DNA of 63,517 nucleotides from Elusimicrobiales bacterium (GTDB taxonomy: Bacteria; Elusimicrobiota; Elusimicrobia; Elusimicrobiales; UBA9959): positions 1 to 63,517 of the forward strand of contig JAMPXK010000008.1 in assembly GCA_023701245.1 (NCBI GenBank). The letters are read 5' to 3'. Positions within the stretch are counted from its first letter, which is position 1. Each line of letters opens with the position of its first letter. Shown here piece after piece: positions 59,397 through 63,517 of this stretch. Under the pieces are notes generated by a model. That model was not told the DNA's origin. It saw nothing but the letters and a program-made list of their open reading frames with translations, and searched no databases. Made by a program: the position numbers and the translations under genes.

Positions 59397-60565
59397 ATGA
59401 ACCTCAGCAGATTAGCCCTCTCCCTCGGCCAGTCGGCCACCCTTAAGCTCAACGAATTAGCCAGCAACCTGAAAGCCGAAGGCAAACCCGTCATCCACCT
59501 GGGCGGCGGCGAACCCGAGGAGAAGATCCCCGGCGGCGCCTTCGCGGAAAGCAAGAAGATGCTGGACGGCGGTTTTGTGCGCTACACCCCGGTGTCTGGC
59601 ACCCGGCCGCTCAAGAGCGAGATCGCGGCCTATACCGAGCAGTACTACGGCGTAAAGCCGGGGCCGAAGAACATCGTGGTGGCCTCAGGCGCCAAGCAGG
59701 CCATCTACAATTTCCTGGTGTCCGTGGTGGACCCCGGCGACGAGGTTATCTTCCCGGCGCCCTACTGGGTGAGCTACCCGGAAATGGTCAAGCTGGCCTA
59801 CGGCACTCCCGTGATAGTGCGCCCGCGCGAGGGGGAGCTGCTGGTGAAGGCCGAGGACATCGAGTGCCACCTGACCAGCCGCACCAAGGCCATCCTGCTC
59901 AACAGCCCCAATAACCCCTCCGGCCAGGTCTATCCCGAAGAGTTCATCCGGGAACTGGTGGAGATCTGCGAAAGCCGCAACGTCTACCTGCTGATGGACG
60001 ATATCTACAACCGCCTGGTTTTCGACGGGCTTAAGGCCCCTTCGGCTTTCAATTTTTCTAAAAAACCGCTGAACGAGTCCAACATCGTCTCCATCAACGG
60101 CGTGTCCAAGACCTTCTCCATGACCGGCTACCGCATAGGCTGGAGCGTGGCCAACGAGGCCGTTACCCAGGCCATGATAAAGGTGCAGGCGCAGGTGTCG
60201 TCCTGCCCGTCGGCCCTCAGCCAGGCCGCCGCGGCCGGCGCCCTGCGCGACGGCGGCGGTTTTGTGGAAACCCTGCGCCAGGGGCTGGAAAAAAAGCGCG
60301 ACGTGATGGTGGCCGAACTGGCCAAGCTGAAAAAAGTGAAGCTGCATAGACCGCAGGGCACCTTCTACAGCTTCGCCGATTTCGGCGCCTATGAAAAAGA
60401 TTCGACCAAACTTTCCGCCCTGCTGCTGGAGAAGGCCATGGTAGTGACCGTGCCCGGTATAGAGTTCGGCCTGGAAGGCCACCTGCGCCTGAGCTACTGC
60501 GGCGCCGAGCAGGACATCGTGGAAGGCGTGGGCCGCATCCGCAAACTTTTAGACCAAGAGGTGTT

Positions 60566-60569
<4 letters not shown>
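59397..60569 (+). CDS. Aspartate aminotransferase, class I
   Basis: A 390-aa PLP enzyme that interconverts aspartate and oxaloacetate. It has LGQSATLKLNELA at the start, VASGAKQAIYNF, PAPYWVSYPEM, LLNSPNNPSGQVYP, the PLP site VSKTFSMTGYRIGW (K238) and the arginine that binds the alpha-carboxylate in LRLSYC. This is subgroup I-gamma-like (Asp/prephenate type). Its stop overlaps the pckA start as ATGA (60566-60569), so oxaloacetate made here can be used at once by PEP carboxykinase. The SD is weak; the region before the ATG is the tRNA-Cys 3' side (GGAGGGG at 59373, 17 nt upstream). Confidence 0.93.
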
Positions 60570-62146
<1,577 letters not shown>

Positions 62147-62160
62147 GGGGAAGCGCAGGC

Positions 62161-62194
62161 AAAAAAGCCCGCCGGGTGGCGGGCTTTTTTATTT
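62161..62194. terminator. Bidirectional terminator
   Basis: AAAAAAGCCCGCC / GGCGGGCTTTTTT with loop GGGT, 14 nt past pckA. The A-run on the left gives a T-tract for the convergent lipoprotein gene at 62208. Confidence 0.93.
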
Positions 62195-62207
62195 TGCCGC
62201 GGCGGCG

Positions 62208-62600
62208 TCAGTAGACCGGCTGCCCTACGGGCTTTTTGGGGTCCGGGGGCTGCGCCGGGACCGCCGTTCCCTGTACTTCCGGAACGGCGTTGTTGATGAT
62301 AGTGACGGAATTGCCGGCCGCGCCGGCCGCTACCGGCGCGGTGCTCTGGAAAAGCATGGGCTGGGTATCCGTCCGCTCGCCCAGCGGCTTTACCAGGACC
62401 AGTTTTGGCAGCGGCTTTGCGGCGGTGGGCGCGGGGGTTTCCCGTGGCGCCGCCGCCGCGGGTTTTTCCGCGGCCGGCGCGGTCCTTTCCGCGGCCGGCG
62501 GGGCCGGCTCCTGCCGGACGGCGCTTTCCGGTTTCCGGCAGGCGGCCAGGCAAAGCGCCGCGCACAATACCGCGGGAGCGATCGATCCGAGCTTCATCAT
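62208..62600 (-). CDS. Lipoprotein with Pro/Ala-rich linker
   Basis: A 130-aa protein. The lipobox is LAAC (MMKLGSIAPAVLCAALCLAAC, lipidated Cys near 21). Residues 25-65 are a Pro/Ala/Lys/Glu-rich disordered linker. The short C-terminal domain (about 65-130, LPKLVLVKPLGERTDTQPMLFQSTAPVAAG) has no cysteines and ends KKPVGQPVY. Two possible starts, 62600 and 62597. Probably a small envelope spacer. It ends near the pckA terminator. No family recognised. Confidence 0.75.
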   Translation of the reverse strand: MMKLGSIAPAVLCAALCLAACRKPESAVRQEPAPPAAERTAPAAEKPAAAAPRETPAPTAAKPLPKLVLVKPLGERTDTQPMLFQSTAPVAAGAAGNSVTIINNAVPEVQGTAVPAQPPDPKKPVGQPVY

Positions 62601-62633
62601 AAGCTTACCGCCTTGGGCTTTCCGGGCGCCGGC

Positions 62634-62948
62634 TTACCGCAGTTCCGCGGTTATGTGCCGCCAGGCCTCTTTAAGGTCCTGCGCCAGGTTGTCCAGTTCT
62701 TCTTTGCCGACTTTCCCAAGCTTGGCGTAGCGTTCCGTGACCTCTTCCACTATCTTGTAGTACTCTTCCTGGTTTATCTCTTTTATCTCTTCCGCTTTTT
62801 CCAGAACCTCGCCCTTGATCTTCAGCATCCAGCCGCGGACCAGGTGGCGGTGCTGCTCGCCGTTCTTGCCGTATAAAAAGTAAGTCCCCAGCGCGGTGAG
62901 TGCCGCCAGGCCCAGCCCGGCTTCCAGTATCTTTCCTGTTTTTGACAT
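62634..62948 (-). CDS. YtxH-like small membrane protein
   Basis: A 104-aa protein. One membrane helix at the N-terminus (about 5-25, KILEAGLGLAALTALGTYFLYG) is followed by a highly charged helix (about 35-100, RHLVRGWMLKIKGEVLEKAEEIKEINQEEYYKIVEEVTERYAKLGK), the architecture of YtxH/gas-vesicle-like stress proteins. The GxxxG-type glycines in the helix and the long coiled-coil tail support that. Start at 62948 with AAAGGAG as SD. It runs in tandem with the lipoprotein gene 33 nt downstream, so the two may share a promoter. Role in general or envelope stress is inference. Confidence 0.78.
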   Translation of the reverse strand: MSKTGKILEAGLGLAALTALGTYFLYGKNGEQHRHLVRGWMLKIKGEVLEKAEEIKEINQEEYYKIVEEVTERYAKLGKVGKEELDNLAQDLKEAWRHITAELR

Positions 62949-63065
62949 AAGAACTCCTTTGATGACCCGTTTACCACTCAACTATAACACAGCGGCCCTC
63001 CGCCAACAATGCGGAGAACTACTGAACCGGGCCGAGAAAACTACGCGGGGGCCGGGCCTTTTCTA

Positions 63066-63095
63066 TTGACAGCTCCAAGGCAAAATAGGTTATAT
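63066..63095 (+). promoter_or_regulatory. Sigma-70 promoter of the SWIB gene
   Basis: Consensus TTGACA (63066-63071), 18 bp, TTATAT (63090-63095), 41 nt before the ATG; GGAGGAAG SD at 63125. Confidence 0.75.
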
Positions 63096-63136
63096 GTACT
63101 TGTAATTTAGAAGTATATACCACAGGAGGAAGTACA

Positions 63137-63397
63137 ATGCCCGCTGCAAAAGCAAACTCGAAGTTCATGGCCCCCATCACCCCTAACGACACCCTCGCCG
63201 CGGTTATCGGCCCCAAGCCGGTTCCCCGCACCGAGATCGTGAAGAAGCTGTGGGTCTACATAAAGAAGAACAACCTGCAGGACAAGAAGAACAAGCGCAA
63301 CATCAATGCCGATGAGAAGCTGCTGAAGCTGTTCGCCGGCAAAAAGCAGGTCACGATGTTCGACCTGGCCAAGATAATCGGCAAGAACGCGAAATAA
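63137..63397 (+). CDS. SWIB/MDM2-domain protein
   Basis: An 86-aa protein made almost entirely of a SWIB domain: APITPNDTLAAVIGPKPVPRTEIVKKLWVYIKKNNLQDKKNKRNINADEKLLKLFAGKKQVTMFDLAKIIGKNAK, with all the family positions (KLWxYIKxxxLQD, xI..DxxLxxLFG, xMFxM..). Known mostly from eukaryotes and from Chlamydiae and a few other bacterial phyla, where stand-alone SWIB proteins are thought to interact with DNA or chromatin-like proteins. Strong promoter and SD, own terminator. The tail of RsfS (histone-like) makes a nucleoid link tempting, but this is speculative. Confidence 0.93.
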   Translation: MPAAKANSKFMAPITPNDTLAAVIGPKPVPRTEIVKKLWVYIKKNNLQDKKNKRNINADEKLLKLFAGKKQVTMFDLAKIIGKNAK

Positions 63398-63414
63398 GCC
63401 GGTTGCCCTTAGTT

Positions 63415-63449
63415 AACGCCGTCCGCTTCAACCCGGACGGCGTTTTTAT
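63415..63449 (+). terminator. Terminator of the SWIB gene
   Basis: AACGCCGTCCG / CGGACGGCGTT with an 8-nt loop, then TTTTATTT. Confidence 0.88.
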
Positions 63450-63454
63450 TTGTG

Positions 63455-63517
63455 GGGGACGTTGTTGACTATTTGACTATTTTCCCCCAAAACCCCGCGC
63501 CTCCATGAAATAGTCAA
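63455..63517. mobile_element. Short palindromic repeat element, copy B (cut by window end)
   Basis: The left end is identical to copy A over 26 bp (GGGGACGTTGTTGACT, then ATTTGACTAT, 63455-63480). The inner 27 nt differ fully. The right end begins AAATAGTCAA at 63508 and leaves the window. It follows the SWIB terminator directly, as copy A follows a gene end. Confidence 0.75.

Overview
This window comes from a bacterial chromosome with high G+C coding sequence and very strong G/C preference at third codon positions. Its housekeeping core is dnaA-dnaN-DUF721-gyrB-gyrA plus parAB, so the replication origin region is probably inside it. The envelope gene set looks Gram-negative: lipoproteins, many signal peptides, a PilT ATPase, a KdsC-type phosphatase and TldD/TldE. 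The SWIB-domain mini-protein, many hybrid sensor kinases, full-length NifU with NifS without nitrogenase genes, and ferredoxin/Rrf2 regulation suggest an anaerobic or facultative member of a poorly cultured phylum. Elusimicrobiota is my best guess, from gene content only. Several genes have a -10 box 6 to 9 nt before the ATG and no Shine-Dalgarno, so leaderless mRNAs appear common.

Layout. 1-4.5 kb: pyrimidine synthesis (pyrC partial, pyrD, pyrF-pyrE) interrupted by a secreted Cys-rich protein. 4.7-7.4 kb, minus strand: CcdA, then an operon of an SDR epimerase, a KdsC-like phosphatase and a secreted protein joined by 4-bp overlaps. 7.5-11.7 kb: an HTH regulator with operator-like palindromes, an SPFH protein, secreted and membrane proteins, and a DUF2089/SHOCT-type membrane-stress-like operon. 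11.7-16.5 kb: three parS-like sites, parA, parB, a secreted protein, asd, a lipoprotein and a PduO-type adenosyltransferase. 16.5-22.7 kb, minus strand: nadD-yqeK fusion, LytR_C, pilT, cyclic-nucleotide protein, rsfS, argS. 22.7-26.4 kb: DUF2064-like protein, a palindromic repeat, tldE and tldD. 26.4-34.6 kb: candidate oriC and the replication/gyrase genes. 34.7-45.9 kb: regulators, a hybrid kinase, MarC, an MFS transporter, EttA, a response regulator, and a glycosyltransferase overlapping an OmpR-type regulator. 45.9-50.5 kb: secreted protein, ACT-domain protein, membrane protein, nifU and nifS.

The most interesting block is 50.5-54.2 kb. It holds a compact, divergent sigma-54 factor; a sigma-54 activator (receiver-AAA+-Fis) with an overlapping 59-aa orphan DHp-like protein; a 33-aa Gly/aromatic peptide gene; and a secreted, membrane-anchored protein. 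Two sigma-54 promoters identical over 21 bp drive the peptide-rpoN genes and the secreted protein. Each has a pair of similar palindromes upstream, about two helical turns apart. Together they look like a self-contained sigma-54 circuit.

A second unexplained item is a 132-140 nt structured repeat in two copies (after pyrE and between nifU and nifS), whose stems show compensatory base changes. 54.2-63.5 kb holds tRNA-Ile(CAU), a MORN protein, a second hybrid kinase, an Rrf2 regulator with its ferredoxin partner, tRNA-Cys, an aminotransferase-pckA pair, small envelope proteins, a SWIB protein, and a copy of the palindromic repeat cut by the window edge. No intergenic stretch exceeds 300 bases. 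No CRISPR array, rRNA, transposase gene or intact prophage was seen.
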